The position numbers and the translations under genes are program-made. Below the pieces are notes generated by a model. The model was not told the DNA's origin. It saw only the letters and a program-made list of their open reading frames with translations, and searched no databases. Below, piece after piece: positions 27,116-36,483 of a stretch of 64,000 bases of DNA (the first letter of the stretch is position 1; the number at the start of each line of letters is the position of its first letter). This stretch comes from Phaeobacter italicus (GTDB lineage: Bacteria > Pseudomonadota > Alphaproteobacteria > Rhodobacterales > Rhodobacteraceae), in contig NZ_CVRM01000032.1 of assembly GCF_001258055.1 (NCBI RefSeq), positions 227,888 through 291,887 of the forward strand, read 5' to 3'.

Positions 27116-28635
27116 GCCGCCACCTTGACGCCAGCGGCATCGGCCACGCGGCCTGCACGGACCATGGCGCTGGCGGCTTCAATATCCGGCGCCAGATAGC
27201 GGTCCTCCTCCAGCGAGGGGATATCGGCGCGCAGCATTGCCAGCACGTCCTGCAGGCGGGCCGAGGTTTGCAGCGGTGCGCGCGCCTCCACCCCTTGCGC
27301 GGCACAGAGCATCTCGACGCCTAGGATCACCGACAGGTTCGCGTTCATCCTGGTCAGACGCAGCGCGCCGTGGGCGGCCATCGAAACGTGGTCCTCCTGG
27401 TTGGCGGACGTGGGCGTCGAGTCCGTCACGCAGGGGTTTGCCAGATGCTTGTTCTCGCTCATCAGCGCGGCGGTGGTGACCTCGGCAATCATGAAGCCGG
27501 AGTTCAGGCCGGGATCGGGCGTCAGGAACGGCGGCAGGTCGTGGCTCAGGGTGGGATCCACCATCAATGCGATGCGGCGCTGGCCGATGGCGCCGATTTC
27601 AGCGATGGCTAGCGCGATCTGATCTGCGGCAAAGCCCACGTATTCAGCGTGAAAATTCCCGCCAGAAACGATCTGATTGCGCTCAACCAGCACCAGCGGG
27701 TTATCGGTGACGGCGTTGGCCTCGATCTCCAGCGTTTTGGCGGCCATCCGCAGCACGTCCAGCGCCGCGCCCACCACCTGCGGCTGGCAGCGGATGCAAT
27801 AGGGATCCTGCACCCGGGTGTCGCCTTCGCGGTGGCTCTCGCGGATTTCCGAGCCATCCATGATAGCGCGCATCTCGCGGGCCACGTCGATTTGCCCGGC
27901 ATGGCCGCGCAGAGAGTGGATATCCGCCACCAGCGGCGCGGTGGAGCCCATGATGGCGTCCGTGGTCAGCGACGCAATCGCCATCGACGCCTCTGCCATG
28001 CGCCAGGCGTCAAACAGCCCGGCCAAGGCGCAGGCGGTGGAGAACTGGGTGCCGTTGATCAGCCCCAGCCCTTCCTTGGGGCCCAGAATAATAGGCTCTA
28101 ATCCGGCCTTTTTCAGGGCTTCCCCGCTCGACATTCGGGTGCCCTCAAAGGTGGCTTCTCCCGCTCCGATCATCGCCGCTGCCATATGCGCCAGCGGCGC
28201 GAGGTCGCCAGAGGCCCCAACCGAGCCCTGCGACGGGATCACCGGAATGACGCCGCGCTCCAGCATTTGCTCGATCTGTTCGATCACCAGCCATCGCACG
28301 CCCGACGCGCCGCGGCCCATCGACAGCAGTTTCAGCGTCATCATCAGTCGGGTCTTGTCCTCGGGCAGCGGCTCACCCACGCCGCAGCAATGGCTGAGGA
28401 TCAGGTTGCGCTGCAGAGTGGCGGTGTCTTCCGGTGCGATCTTGGTCGAGGCGAGTTTGCCGAACCCGGTGTTGATGCCGTATACGGCTGCCTCACCAGC
28501 GGCGGCCTCGGCCACCATCCGGGCTGCGGCCTCTACCGGTTCGCGGGCAGATGCGTCCAGTTTGGCCGGGGTCAGGTTGCGGTAGATATCTTCCAGCGTA
28601 GCAAGCGTTACTGTGCCGGGGATCATCTTGATCAT
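27112..28635 (-). CDS. hutH: Histidine ammonia-lyase
   Basis: The first step of histidine degradation, removing ammonia to give urocanate. It has 507 residues. The autocatalytic MIO cofactor forms from Ala-Ser-Gly in [15 protein letters not shown]. The N-terminal [11 protein letters not shown] and the region after MIO ([11 protein letters not shown]) are typical. It overlaps hutI by four bases upstream and hutG by four bases downstream. Confidence 0.97.
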   Translation of the reverse strand: MIKMIPGTVTLATLEDIYRNLTPAKLDASAREPVEAAARMVAEAAAGEAAVYGINTGFGKLASTKIAPEDTATLQRNLILSHCCGVGEPLPEDKTRLMMTLKLLSMGRGASGVRWLVIEQIEQMLERGVIPVIPSQGSVGASGDLAPLAHMAAAMIGAGEATFEGTRMSSGEALKKAGLEPIILGPKEGLGLINGTQFSTACALAGLFDAWRMAEASMAIASLTTDAIMGSTAPLVADIHSLRGHAGQIDVAREMRAIMDGSEIRESHREGDTRVQDPYCIRCQPQVVGAALDVLRMAAKTLEIEANAVTDNPLVLVERNQIVSGGNFHAEYVGFAADQIALAIAEIGAIGQRRIALMVDPTLSHDLPPFLTPDPGLNSGFMIAEVTTAALMSENKHLANPCVTDSTPTSANQEDHVSMAAHGALRLTRMNANLSVILGVEMLCAAQGVEARAPLQTSARLQDVLAMLRADIPSLEEDRYLAPDIEAASAMVRAGRVADAAGVKVAA

Positions 28636-29846
28636 TGGTTGCCCTCATAGATACGGGTGTAAAGCGGGTTAAAGCCGATGCGGTAGGCCAGTTCGCCGGG
28701 CGTTTCGACATCCCAGACCGCCAGATCGGCGCGCATGCCGGCGGCGATCTGGCCACGGTCTGCCAGCCCCAGCGCGCGGGCGGCGTTGTGCGTGACGCCT
28801 GCCAGAGCCTCCTCCGGCGTCATGCGGAACAGGGTGCAGCCCATGTTCATCGTCAACAGCAGCGAAGTCATTGGAGAGGAGCCGGGGTTGCAGTCGGTGG
28901 CCAGAGCCATCGGCACGCCGTGGGCGCGGAAATGTTCAATCGGAGGCATCTGCGTTTCGCGGATGGTGTAGAAGGCACCGGGCAGGATCACGGCAACGGA
29001 GCCCGCCGCGGCCATCGCCCTGGCGTCGTCCTCAGTCGCATACTCCACGTGATCGACCGACAATGCACCGTACTGCGCCGCCAATGCGGTGCCGCCCTGA
29101 TGGCTCAGCTGTTCGGCGTGCAGTTTCACCGGCAGGCCCAATTCCTGCGCCACCTTGAACACACGTTCGATCTGGGCAGGCGCAAAGGCGATGTTTTCGC
29201 AGAAGCCGTCGACCGCATCCACCAGCCCCTCCGCATGGGCGGCGTGCAGGGCGGGGATGCAGATCTGATCGATGTAGTCATCATCGCGGCCCTTGTATTC
29301 GGCTGGTGTGGCATGGGCACCGAGGAAGGTGGTTTTCACCGTCACCGGGCGCAGTTTGCCCAGACGGCGGGCAGCGCGCAGCATGTTCAGCTCGGTCTCT
29401 TGGTCCAGCCCGTAGCCCGATTTGACCTCTACCACTGTGGCGCCCTCTGCGATCAGCGCATCCAGACGCGGCAGGGCGTCCTCGACCAGCTTCTCCAGCG
29501 TGGCCTCACGGGTGGCCGAAACGGTTGAGACGATGCCGCCCCCTGCGCGGGCCACCTCTTCATAAGATGCCCCATTCAGGCGCATCTCGAACTCCATCGC
29601 GCGGTTGCCGCCAAAGACGATATGCGTGTGGCAGTCGATCAGGCCCGGTGTGATCAGGCGGTTTTGCATCGGCTTCCTTTGCCAATCGGCATAGTGATCC
29701 GGCACCTCGTTGGCCTGTCCCACCCATGCAATCCTACCGTCTTGCACGGCAATCGCAGCATCGCGCAACAGCCCGTAGGCCGTGTCACCTGGAACCATGG
29801 TGGCGAGTGTGGCGTCGGTTATCAGATAGGGGGAGCTGTTGCTCAT
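28632..29846 (-). CDS. hutI: Imidazolonepropionase
   Basis: The third step of histidine degradation, hydrolysing imidazolonepropionate to N-formimino-L-glutamate. It is an amidohydrolase-fold metal enzyme of 404 residues. Metal ligands are visible in [12 protein letters not shown], the [12 protein letters not shown] histidine and the [10 protein letters not shown] aspartate. The ATG at 29846 was preferred to an in-frame codon 17 residues earlier, which lies in the divergent promoter. It is the first gene of the minus-strand hut operon. Confidence 0.96.
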   Translation of the reverse strand: MSNSSPYLITDATLATMVPGDTAYGLLRDAAIAVQDGRIAWVGQANEVPDHYADWQRKPMQNRLITPGLIDCHTHIVFGGNRAMEFEMRLNGASYEEVARAGGGIVSTVSATREATLEKLVEDALPRLDALIAEGATVVEVKSGYGLDQETELNMLRAARRLGKLRPVTVKTTFLGAHATPAEYKGRDDDYIDQICIPALHAAHAEGLVDAVDGFCENIAFAPAQIERVFKVAQELGLPVKLHAEQLSHQGGTALAAQYGALSVDHVEYATEDDARAMAAAGSVAVILPGAFYTIRETQMPPIEHFRAHGVPMALATDCNPGSSPMTSLLLTMNMGCTLFRMTPEEALAGVTHNAARALGLADRGQIAAGMRADLAVWDVETPGELAYRIGFNPLYTRIYEGNQ

Positions 29847-29896
29847 GAGGGCCTCGCAAAAGAGCTTGTCCGCCAGAATGTATGCGCCTAATATCA

Positions 29897-29912
29897 TTAT
29901 GTCTATACATAA
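29897..29912. promoter_or_regulatory. Candidate HutC operator between hutI and hutF
   Basis: TTATGT-CTAT-ACATAA is a perfect inverted repeat ending next to the hutF ribosome-binding site (AGAGGA) and about 50 bases from the hutI start. HutC belongs to the GntR/HutC family, whose operators commonly have a TGT...ACA palindromic core, and hutC is encoded just downstream of hutF. Binding here could repress both divergent transcripts. Confidence 0.7.
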
Positions 29913-29921
29913 GAGGATATC

Positions 29922-31289
29922 ATGCAGGCTATTTTCGCACGCCGGGCGCGACTGGAGCAGGGGTGGGTGAGCGATCTGAGGCTCACGGTTGCGGAGGGTC
30001 GCATTGCGTCGCTGCAGTCAGGCGCGGCGGCCAAGGACGGTGACACCTGCGTGGATACGCTTGTGCCTGCCCTGGCCAATCTGCATTCCCATAGTTTTCA
30101 ACGCGCCATGGCGGGCATGACAGAGGCGCGGGTATCCGGGCGTGACAGCTTTTGGTCCTGGCGCACGCTGATGTATCGCTTTGTCGATCACCTGACGCCG
30201 GATCAGATCGAGGCAATTGCCGGGATGGTCTTTCTGGAAATGCTAGAGGCGGGCTATGCGTCTGTGGGGGAATTTCACTACGTGCATCACCAACCCGGCG
30301 GGCAGGCCTATGACGCGCCAGAAGAATTGAGCACCCGTATCTTTGCCGCTGCCGCACAGACGGGCATTGGTCTGACGCATCTGCCGGTTCTGTATTCCTA
30401 TGGCGGGGCCGGAGAGCAGCCGCTTGCTGGTGGGCAGATGCGGTTTGGGAATGACGTTGATCGCTTTGGCACCTTGGTAGAGGCGGCGCGCGCGGCTGCA
30501 AGGACGGCTCTGCCTTTTGATGCGCGGGTTGGTATTGCACCGCATTCGCTTCGTGCGAGCTCGCCTGCCTATCTGGCAGAGGCTTTGCAGCTGCAGGCAG
30601 ATTTGCCCGTCCACATTCATATCGCAGAGCAGCCAAAGGAAGTGGAAGAAGTCGAGGCCTGGCTGGGCGCCCGCCCGGTTGAGTGGCTGCTGGACAATGC
30701 ACAGGTGGATGCAAAATGGTGCCTCATCCATGCAACGCATATGACCGATGCCGAGACATGTGCGATGGCCGAAACCGGTGCTGTGGCAGGGCTATGTCCG
30801 ATCACTGAGGCCAACCTTGGTGACGGGCCGTTCAACGGGCCCGCTTATCTGGCGGCCGGTGGGCGCTTTGGTGTGGGGTCTGATTCCAATGTTCGGATCG
30901 CATTGGCCGAAGAACTGCGGACGTTGGAATATTCCCAGCGGCTGCGGGATCTTGCGCGCAACGTGTTTATCGATGGCGAGGGTTCGGTCGGGACCGCGCT
31001 TTATCTTGGTGCAGCACGCGGAGGGGCCCAGGCCCTTGGCCGTGACGCTGGCCGCATCGAGGTCGGTGCGCTCGCAGATCTCATGAGTTTCGACAGTTCA
31101 GACCCGGCACTTTGCGCCCTGCGGGACGATCAGTTGCTCGACGGGCTGTGCTTTGCCGCTGGGGGGCAGGTGGTGCGCGATGTCTGGTCTGCGGGCCGAC
31201 ATGTTGTTGCAGACGGACGCCATGCCCAACGCACGCAGATCATCAGTCGTTATCGTTCGGCTGTTGCCGCACTCCTGAGTGCACTTTAA
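29922..31289 (+). CDS. hutF: Formimidoylglutamate deiminase
   Basis: The fourth step of histidine degradation: deaminates N-formimino-L-glutamate to N-formyl-L-glutamate, the HutG substrate. It is an amidohydrolase-superfamily protein of 455 residues with [17 protein letters not shown] (metal-binding HSH), PVHIHIAEQ and [10 protein letters not shown] (metal-binding aspartate). It starts ten bases after the hut palindrome. It diverges from hutI and is followed by hutC. Confidence 0.95.
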   Translation: MQAIFARRARLEQGWVSDLRLTVAEGRIASLQSGAAAKDGDTCVDTLVPALANLHSHSFQRAMAGMTEARVSGRDSFWSWRTLMYRFVDHLTPDQIEAIAGMVFLEMLEAGYASVGEFHYVHHQPGGQAYDAPEELSTRIFAAAAQTGIGLTHLPVLYSYGGAGEQPLAGGQMRFGNDVDRFGTLVEAARAAARTALPFDARVGIAPHSLRASSPAYLAEALQLQADLPVHIHIAEQPKEVEEVEAWLGARPVEWLLDNAQVDAKWCLIHATHMTDAETCAMAETGAVAGLCPITEANLGDGPFNGPAYLAAGGRFGVGSDSNVRIALAEELRTLEYSQRLRDLARNVFIDGEGSVGTALYLGAARGGAQALGRDAGRIEVGALADLMSFDSSDPALCALRDDQLLDGLCFAAGGQVVRDVWSAGRHVVADGRHAQRTQIISRYRSAVAALLSAL

Positions 31290-31333
31290 CAGGGAAAGAC
31301 CCATGGCGCGGTAGCACAGGAGCGATTGAGCAG

Positions 31334-32035
31334 GTGACAGAGCGAGCCAAAATCGGTTTTCAGGATGTGCGGGACGTGGTGCTGGAGCGGATTCAGAACC
31401 GTGTCTGGTCCCAGGGGGATCTGTTACCAACAGAACAGGAGTTGGCAGAGGAGTTCGGCTGCGCGCGCGCAACCGTCAACCGTGCCCTGCGGGAGCTGGC
31501 GGATCGCGGCATTATCGATCGCAAGCGTAAAAGCGGGACCCGGGTAGCAGTGTCACCCGTGAAACAAGCCAAGCTGGAAATTGTTCTGACCCGGCAACTG
31601 GTCGAGGATCGCAATGCAAATTACCGCTATGCGCTGGTCGAACGAAAAGAAGAGACTGCGCCGGGGTGGCTGGCCTCGCAGTTGGATTTGCCGATGGGCG
31701 CCAAGGTTCTTCACCTGCGGGCGATGCATTATGCCGATAACCAGCCGTTTCAGTACGAGGACCGCTGGATCAATATCGCGGCGGTGCCAAAGGTGGTGGA
31801 TGCTGATTTCACCACTGTCGGCCCGAACGAGTGGCTACTGGGAGAGGTGCCGTTTTCAAACGCAGAGCTGACCTTTGCCGCCGTACCTGCGGATGATGAA
31901 CTGTCTGATTACCTGGCCTGTGCAAAGGCAACGCCCCTGTTCCAAATGGAACGCACAACCTGGTTCCGGTCTCAACCCGTGACATTTGTCAGGATGAGCT
32001 TTCACCCCGGTTACCAGATGCGCAGCCAATACTGA
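31334..32035 (+). CDS. hutC: Histidine utilization repressor
   Basis: A GntR/HutC-family repressor of 233 residues. The winged helix covers about residues 5-75 (LLPTEQELAEEFGCARATVNR), and the C-terminal UTRA domain would sense urocanate. The GTG start is inferred from the domain boundary: AGGAG lies eleven bases upstream, and the open frame further upstream overlaps hutF. It is probably cotranscribed with hutF and would regulate its own operon through the palindrome before hutF. Confidence 0.9.
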   Translation: MTERAKIGFQDVRDVVLERIQNRVWSQGDLLPTEQELAEEFGCARATVNRALRELADRGIIDRKRKSGTRVAVSPVKQAKLEIVLTRQLVEDRNANYRYALVERKEETAPGWLASQLDLPMGAKVLHLRAMHYADNQPFQYEDRWINIAAVPKVVDADFTTVGPNEWLLGEVPFSNAELTFAAVPADDELSDYLACAKATPLFQMERTTWFRSQPVTFVRMSFHPGYQMRSQY

Positions 32036-32056
32036 CTGGGCGTTTGCCTTTCTGTC

Positions 32057-33631
32057 TTACTGGGTAATCGCGCCTAGCAGGTCACGTTCGTGCGCTTTGA
32101 CTGTCACGCGAGCGCTTGGCCCGTAGGGGTCTTGCATGTCCGCGATCAGTTCCAGCACTTCGGCTCTTGTCTCGGGATCGAAGCTCTCGAGTGTCTGGTC
32201 GCCAGGGTGATAGCTTTCGCTTTCCAGCCCGTCACCGCGAATGATCTCGTGCCGATCAAACAGCAGGTGCACATAGATCGTGTCCTGACCATCAGCGCGC
32301 GGACGGATCGTGGTGTCATTAATCAGATCCTTGGCTTTTACCAGAACCTCATTCTGGCCAAACAGCATTTCGGCAGAGGCGGATCGCACCAGAACCCGGT
32401 GATTGGGGGACAGAGCCGTTTCGCCGTGATCGCCAAGCGCATTTTTGGCAAAGACAACGGGCGCATCTGCCCCTTTTGCCTTGCGCATTGTGCGACCGAT
32501 CCAGCGCAGGGGCTGTGGACCGTGATCGCGGGTCTGAACCATGCAGCCAGGTCTAAGATCCTCTACCGGACGGGGCCCGTCGATGGTGTCAATCATGGTC
32601 CCTGCAACGAAACAGGGCGTGGTTGTCAATTTGACAAAACCGGTGTCGGTGTTTCCTTCGGTGTCAGCGACGGTGTAGGAAAATGCGGTTGATTCATTGA
32701 CGTCGACATCATCCTGGCCTGCGACGGTGAAGGTGCCGTCCTCGTTCAGGGTGATCATTTCCCCACCCGCAAGGGTGACGGTGCTTCCCGCGACCACCGG
32801 TTGCCCGTTGATATGGGTGATGGTCAGCGCGGCATTGTTGACCTGCGTGTCGTTGGCCAGAACGTCTAGGTCGGTGGTTGTCCCTTCTCGAACCGCGATG
32901 GTGTCGTCGAATGCGATCAGCTCTGTCTGGACCGAGTCACCCGCAATCAGAAGGTTTGAATCGTAGGCCGTGTCACCTGCATCGGCGATGCCGATCTTGA
33001 TGGTGTTGACCTCCCCCACATTCACCGGCGCCTTGAGCGTCAGGGTGATGGTGAAGCCATCCATCTCGGTGTTGAAGGTGTCAGCCGTCGGGGCGTTGTC
33101 GATATAGAGGTTTTCGTTGCTGGTTGTGTTGATGTTGTCGATTGAAATATCGCCCGACCCAAGGCTGAGCTCTGCCTGAACCCCGTTTACCCACACACCG
33201 ATGGAGTCATTGAAACCGGAGTTGACGTATTCCAGGTACTCTTCCGAAGAAAAGACAAACTGCATGGTCAGTGTATCAGCGTTTGGGATGAACTCAGCCT
33301 CGAACACCGCCGCGTCGTAGGTGGTCTGTCCTGAAATTGCGGACAGATCGGCATCCCCCGCGGTCTGGTTGTTGGTGGAGGTTCCAGCGCTTGTGTTCAC
33401 ATCACCGCTGCTGTTGGTGATGGAGGTCGCATTCCCGGTCGAAAGGATGACCCCTGTATCGGATGGTGTAACGCCGGGGGCAACAGTGTCACCATTGGTG
33501 TAAATCCCGGATGCGACCTGAGCACCGGTATAGGTGGCGCTGACAATAGTGACACCGTTGCCGAACATGGTTTCGGCCATGTCGGTGGCAGTCGCTGTGG
33601 TATTGATAGGAAGTTCAGAGGCTGTGGGCAT
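32057..33631 (-). CDS. Choice-of-anchor-L and Hint domain protein 1
   Basis: A protein of 524 residues with two parts. The N-terminal part (about 1-230) matches the choice-of-anchor-L family of surface proteins: TVAPGVTPSDTGVILSTG, EYLEYVNSGFNDSIGVWVNG and TEMDGFTITLTL. A cadherin-like/Ig-like stretch follows. From PCFVAGTMI (Cys340) a Hint domain begins, with LSPNHRVLV carrying the conserved His. Hint domains are autoprocessing folds shared with hedgehog and inteins. There is no Sec signal peptide. A close paralogue is encoded at 36484-38061. A near-consensus CtrA box lies about 60 bases upstream. Type I secretion and autocleavage are inferences. Confidence 0.85.
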   Translation of the reverse strand: MPTASELPINTTATATDMAETMFGNGVTIVSATYTGAQVASGIYTNGDTVAPGVTPSDTGVILSTGNATSITNSSGDVNTSAGTSTNNQTAGDADLSAISGQTTYDAAVFEAEFIPNADTLTMQFVFSSEEYLEYVNSGFNDSIGVWVNGVQAELSLGSGDISIDNINTTSNENLYIDNAPTADTFNTEMDGFTITLTLKAPVNVGEVNTIKIGIADAGDTAYDSNLLIAGDSVQTELIAFDDTIAVREGTTTDLDVLANDTQVNNAALTITHINGQPVVAGSTVTLAGGEMITLNEDGTFTVAGQDDVDVNESTAFSYTVADTEGNTDTGFVKLTTTPCFVAGTMIDTIDGPRPVEDLRPGCMVQTRDHGPQPLRWIGRTMRKAKGADAPVVFAKNALGDHGETALSPNHRVLVRSASAEMLFGQNEVLVKAKDLINDTTIRPRADGQDTIYVHLLFDRHEIIRGDGLESESYHPGDQTLESFDPETRAEVLELIADMQDPYGPSARVTVKAHERDLLGAITQ

Positions 33632-33688
33632 AGGAAACCTGTTAAGCGAACCAGAAACAACAATTGCGTGTATTTAACAGTGCCGGAT

Positions 33689-33703
33689 TTAGGAAAGGTT
33701 TAA
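33689..33703. promoter_or_regulatory. Near-consensus CtrA-type box
   Basis: TTAG-N7-TTAA differs by one base from the CtrA half-site pair TTAA-N7-TTAA. It lies about 60 bases upstream of the minus-strand Hint gene. A perfect box stands before the paralogous gene at 38061, which strengthens the call. Confidence 0.5.
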
Positions 33704-33836
33704 TCTGGTGCGTCGGTTTGGCGTGCCCCAGCGTCATCCTCTTTGACCGGCAGATGTCAGTATTGCTCAGCAGGCAAACCTGCTGTGTGCTTGGTTCATA
33801 TTGACCAAACCCATGTGGCAGAGATATGGCGGCAGC

Positions 33837-34193
33837 ATGGAAAAGAAGAAAATCTCCCGCCAGCAGGTCTACACCCTCCTTGTCCAGATTGGTCGCAAGG
33901 ATGGCGATGGTCTGCCAAAAGGCGCAACAGGTGCTGCGCTGATGATCTATGCCTCAGGCGTGGACGAGGCCGAAGCCGTACGTGAAACGGTTGCGATCCT
34001 GAAGCAGGCGGACACCGCCCCTCTGGATGTGACCGGGTATGGCACACTGGAAGAGCGCGAGGCCGAGGGACACGAGATTTCGGATGAAGAGCGAGAGCTG
34101 ATGCAGCGCGCCCTGGATGAGAACGCGGTTATCGTTGCCCAGATGACGCCGTTCTTTGACGACGGAGAGAGTGCCGCAGATCTGCTGCACTGA
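33837..34193 (+). CDS. Small acidic hypothetical protein
   Basis: A soluble, acidic protein of 118 residues without signal peptide or membrane helix. A basic start (MEKKKISRQQVYTLLVQI) is followed by a Gly-rich turn, a helical middle (SGVDEAEAVRETVAILKQA) and an acidic, helical C-terminal half. I do not recognise the family. The ATG was chosen at the start of the charged, structured region; an in-frame ATG at 33813 lacks a ribosome-binding site. It lies alone on the plus strand inside the Hint cluster. Confidence 0.6.
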   Translation: MEKKKISRQQVYTLLVQIGRKDGDGLPKGATGAALMIYASGVDEAEAVRETVAILKQADTAPLDVTGYGTLEEREAEGHEISDEERELMQRALDENAVIVAQMTPFFDDGESAADLLH

Positions 34194-34222
34194 ACCTATC
34201 CGGTGGTTGGGTCCCGTTCGGC

Positions 34223-35278
34223 CTATGGGGCCTTGCCAAACCACTTGCGGTAAATGTCGTCGTATTCGCCATTTTCGCGCATGGCCAAAAGGGCGCGATT
34301 GATCTCTTCCAGGTGGTCAGAGCCATCAGGCAGCAATAGACCGTAGTCTTCCCGCAGGAACACCTGTCCCACCGGATGGCCCACTTTGCGCCCGTCGCTT
34401 TCCATGTAGTGATCCAGTACCGGCGCATCAAAGACCACTACCCGGGTCAGGCCCTGATCGAAATCACGCAGCAGAGTCGCCAGATCACTGTAGCCCCGGT
34501 AGGAAATATCACGGCGCTCCAGGAAACGTGCTGCGGTTGACTCTGAAATGGTTGCGACGTCCTTGTCATACAGATCGTTGACAGAGTTGATCGAGCCGCT
34601 GATCGCCTCGACAGTCATGACCGCCGTGATCTTTGCGACAAAAAGCGAAACCACGAACAGGGACGAAACGACCAGCACAACGCCAAACACCCGCCCAATC
34701 GGTGTGCGGGGAACCCGTTCTTCAAAGCCGCCGTTGACCACGAGATTCAGCGCCCACCAGAAGGATGGGAACCATGCTTCCTTGAGCGGGCGATCAAAAT
34801 AGGGCTGGGCCCGGCGCTCCAGCCCCCACATCATCATGCCCCCGCCCATCAGCAGAACCACAGCAACGGCAATGGCAATCATCAGGTCGGCAGAAAACAG
34901 AACCCGCATCAGGGATGGGGCACGTACATCGTCAGCTGCAACCATGATCCGCAGCCCGCTTTCAAAAATCGGATGACTGAAATCCATCTCTGTTTCACGT
35001 GCAGCAGTGATGGAGATATTGGCCGCTGCCATGTCGACCTGGCCCGTGCGCACCAGATCGAGCATTTCGCCAAAGGTTTCAGTGCGGACCAGTTCATAGC
35101 GCCAGCCGAGCCTGTCGGTCAGGCTGCGCACCAGATCAATCGAAAACCCGGTGTCGCGATCCATCTCCTGCATGGAAAACGGCGGACGGGTGACCGTGCT
35201 GACGGTCAAGGTCTCTGCCGCAACAAAAGTGCCCCACAGCACAAAGATCAGTGAAAAGGGTGCAAAAAGACGGCGCAA
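34223..35278 (-). CDS. Ionotropic-glutamate-receptor-like protein (SBP_bac_3 domain interrupted by channel)
   Basis: An inner-membrane protein of 351 residues. Order: signal peptide (1-21), first binding lobe (22-125, with ITAARETEMDFSHPIF supplying the conserved ligand Arg94), TM1 (about 128-150), a re-entrant pore-like segment FPSFWWALNLVVNGGF (170-185), TM2 (196-223), then the second lobe with Asp284 and a C-terminal helix. This is the layout of prokaryotic GluR0-type receptors. After TM2, TAVMTVEAISGSINSVNDL resembles the M3-S2 linker of glutamate receptors. No TVGYGD potassium filter is present. The start is TTG; no better in-frame start exists upstream. It could be a ligand-gated channel or a non-conducting sensor. 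Confidence 0.8.
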   Translation of the reverse strand: MRRLFAPFSLIFVLWGTFVAAETLTVSTVTRPPFSMQEMDRDTGFSIDLVRSLTDRLGWRYELVRTETFGEMLDLVRTGQVDMAAANISITAARETEMDFSHPIFESGLRIMVAADDVRAPSLMRVLFSADLMIAIAVAVVLLMGGGMMMWGLERRAQPYFDRPLKEAWFPSFWWALNLVVNGGFEERVPRTPIGRVFGVVLVVSSLFVVSLFVAKITAVMTVEAISGSINSVNDLYDKDVATISESTAARFLERRDISYRGYSDLATLLRDFDQGLTRVVVFDAPVLDHYMESDGRKVGHPVGQVFLREDYGLLLPDGSDHLEEINRALLAMRENGEYDDIYRKWFGKAP

Positions 35279-35354
35279 CGTGCTGACAGACCCTGTTGGT
35301 GTGAACGTTCCAGATTCCTTAGAAGGTCAGTCTGCACCGATCAAGCACCCATGG

Positions 35355-36476
35355 TCATGCGATGCGACGTTCTGCCAGAACTGCGGCATCAAAGCTGCGC
35401 AAAATGGGTGTCGGATCGGTGGCATGTTCCGGGAGATCACTGCGTGGGATATGCGCTACCGCGCTGGCGCTCAGACCGACAGTATCGCGCCGCAGACGGC
35501 CCAGAAACAGGCTCTCCACCGGGGTTCCTGCAGCAAGAAAGCGTTCGTTGCGCGGCAATACGAGCTGGGTAAAGACCGCCTGCTCGGTCAGATCGGCTGA
35601 AACCGGGGTTGCGATGGCGGTCCCTTTCAGTGCGATCGCGGGGACACGCACCTGCGGGCGGCCGAACAGATAATCGACATCGCTGCCCGTCACCACCAGC
35701 TGCTGATATGGCGCGACGGTGATGTCTTCGTCGAGCCCAAGAAAAGGGGCCCGAAGCCGAACGGGGGTGTCATGGCCGACTGCCGGACGCTGCCGCATGA
35801 GTTTATGCAGAACCGGGATGTAGTCGCCTGTTTCAGACAGGATGAGATCGCCACGCTTGAGTTGGGAAATCTGGGTGGGCCCGCTAGGTGTCGCAACCAG
35901 TGTCTCTGGCGCAAGGCCCGCGAAAGGCGCCAGCGGCAAGATGCGGTTGCTGAGGCTGACCGACAAGAGACCCTGCTGCCTGGCGTCGGATGGAAGGTCG
36001 CGCAAAAGTCGGCGCAAATCACTCAGCCGCAGCGGCGGCGGTGCGTTCACCTCTGCGACCGAAATGGTGTGGCCTGTATGACCAAGCAGCGCAAGACGCC
36101 CCCAGCGGGCAGGACCGTGCCAAGCGTAAACCAAACGGGCAGGCCCGGTTGGCGGCGTGGGTAAGCCCACTTTTGACGGAGCGTTCGGCTGGCTGGCCGA
36201 CCGTGGCGCGACCTCTCGCGAGATGGAGATACCCGGTTGTTGGATCTTTAGCCGAAAACCGCCGCTGGCTGTGCGGGACAGGCAGATATCAAGCGGCCAG
36301 TCACCGCCTTGGCACAGGCGCAGCAAGGGGGCCGGGCTATGGCTTTCGTCATTGAGGATATCAATGCAAAGGCTGCCACTGACCAAAAGACCATCGCCCT
36401 GAGCCGCATCAAGACCACCTGTGTCATGGTAGACGACAAGCGTATCACAGGTGCTGCGTGTGGCCAGCCAGCTCAT
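35355..36476 (-). CDS. Hint-domain paralogue lacking catalytic Cys and His
   Basis: A protein of 373 residues. Its C-terminal half aligns with the Hint domains of its two neighbours (TLVATPSGPTQISQLKRGDLIL in two pieces: TLVATPSGP, then QISQLKRGDLIL). The catalytic Cys position is Gly (GLAPETLV against CFVAGTMI), and the conserved His in SPNHRVL is Gln here (APYQQLVV). The N-terminal half has no anchor-L domain and I do not recognise it. It starts seven bases after the anchor-L/Hint protein 2 stop with GAGG upstream, so the two are cotranscribed. It may be a processing-dead partner or an inactive fold reused for binding. Confidence 0.72.
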   Translation of the reverse strand: MSWLATRSTCDTLVVYHDTGGLDAAQGDGLLVSGSLCIDILNDESHSPAPLLRLCQGGDWPLDICLSRTASGGFRLKIQQPGISISREVAPRSASQPNAPSKVGLPTPPTGPARLVYAWHGPARWGRLALLGHTGHTISVAEVNAPPPLRLSDLRRLLRDLPSDARQQGLLSVSLSNRILPLAPFAGLAPETLVATPSGPTQISQLKRGDLILSETGDYIPVLHKLMRQRPAVGHDTPVRLRAPFLGLDEDITVAPYQQLVVTGSDVDYLFGRPQVRVPAIALKGTAIATPVSADLTEQAVFTQLVLPRNERFLAAGTPVESLFLGRLRRDTVGLSASAVAHIPRSDLPEHATDPTPILRSFDAAVLAERRIA

Positions 36477-36483
36477 GATGCCC

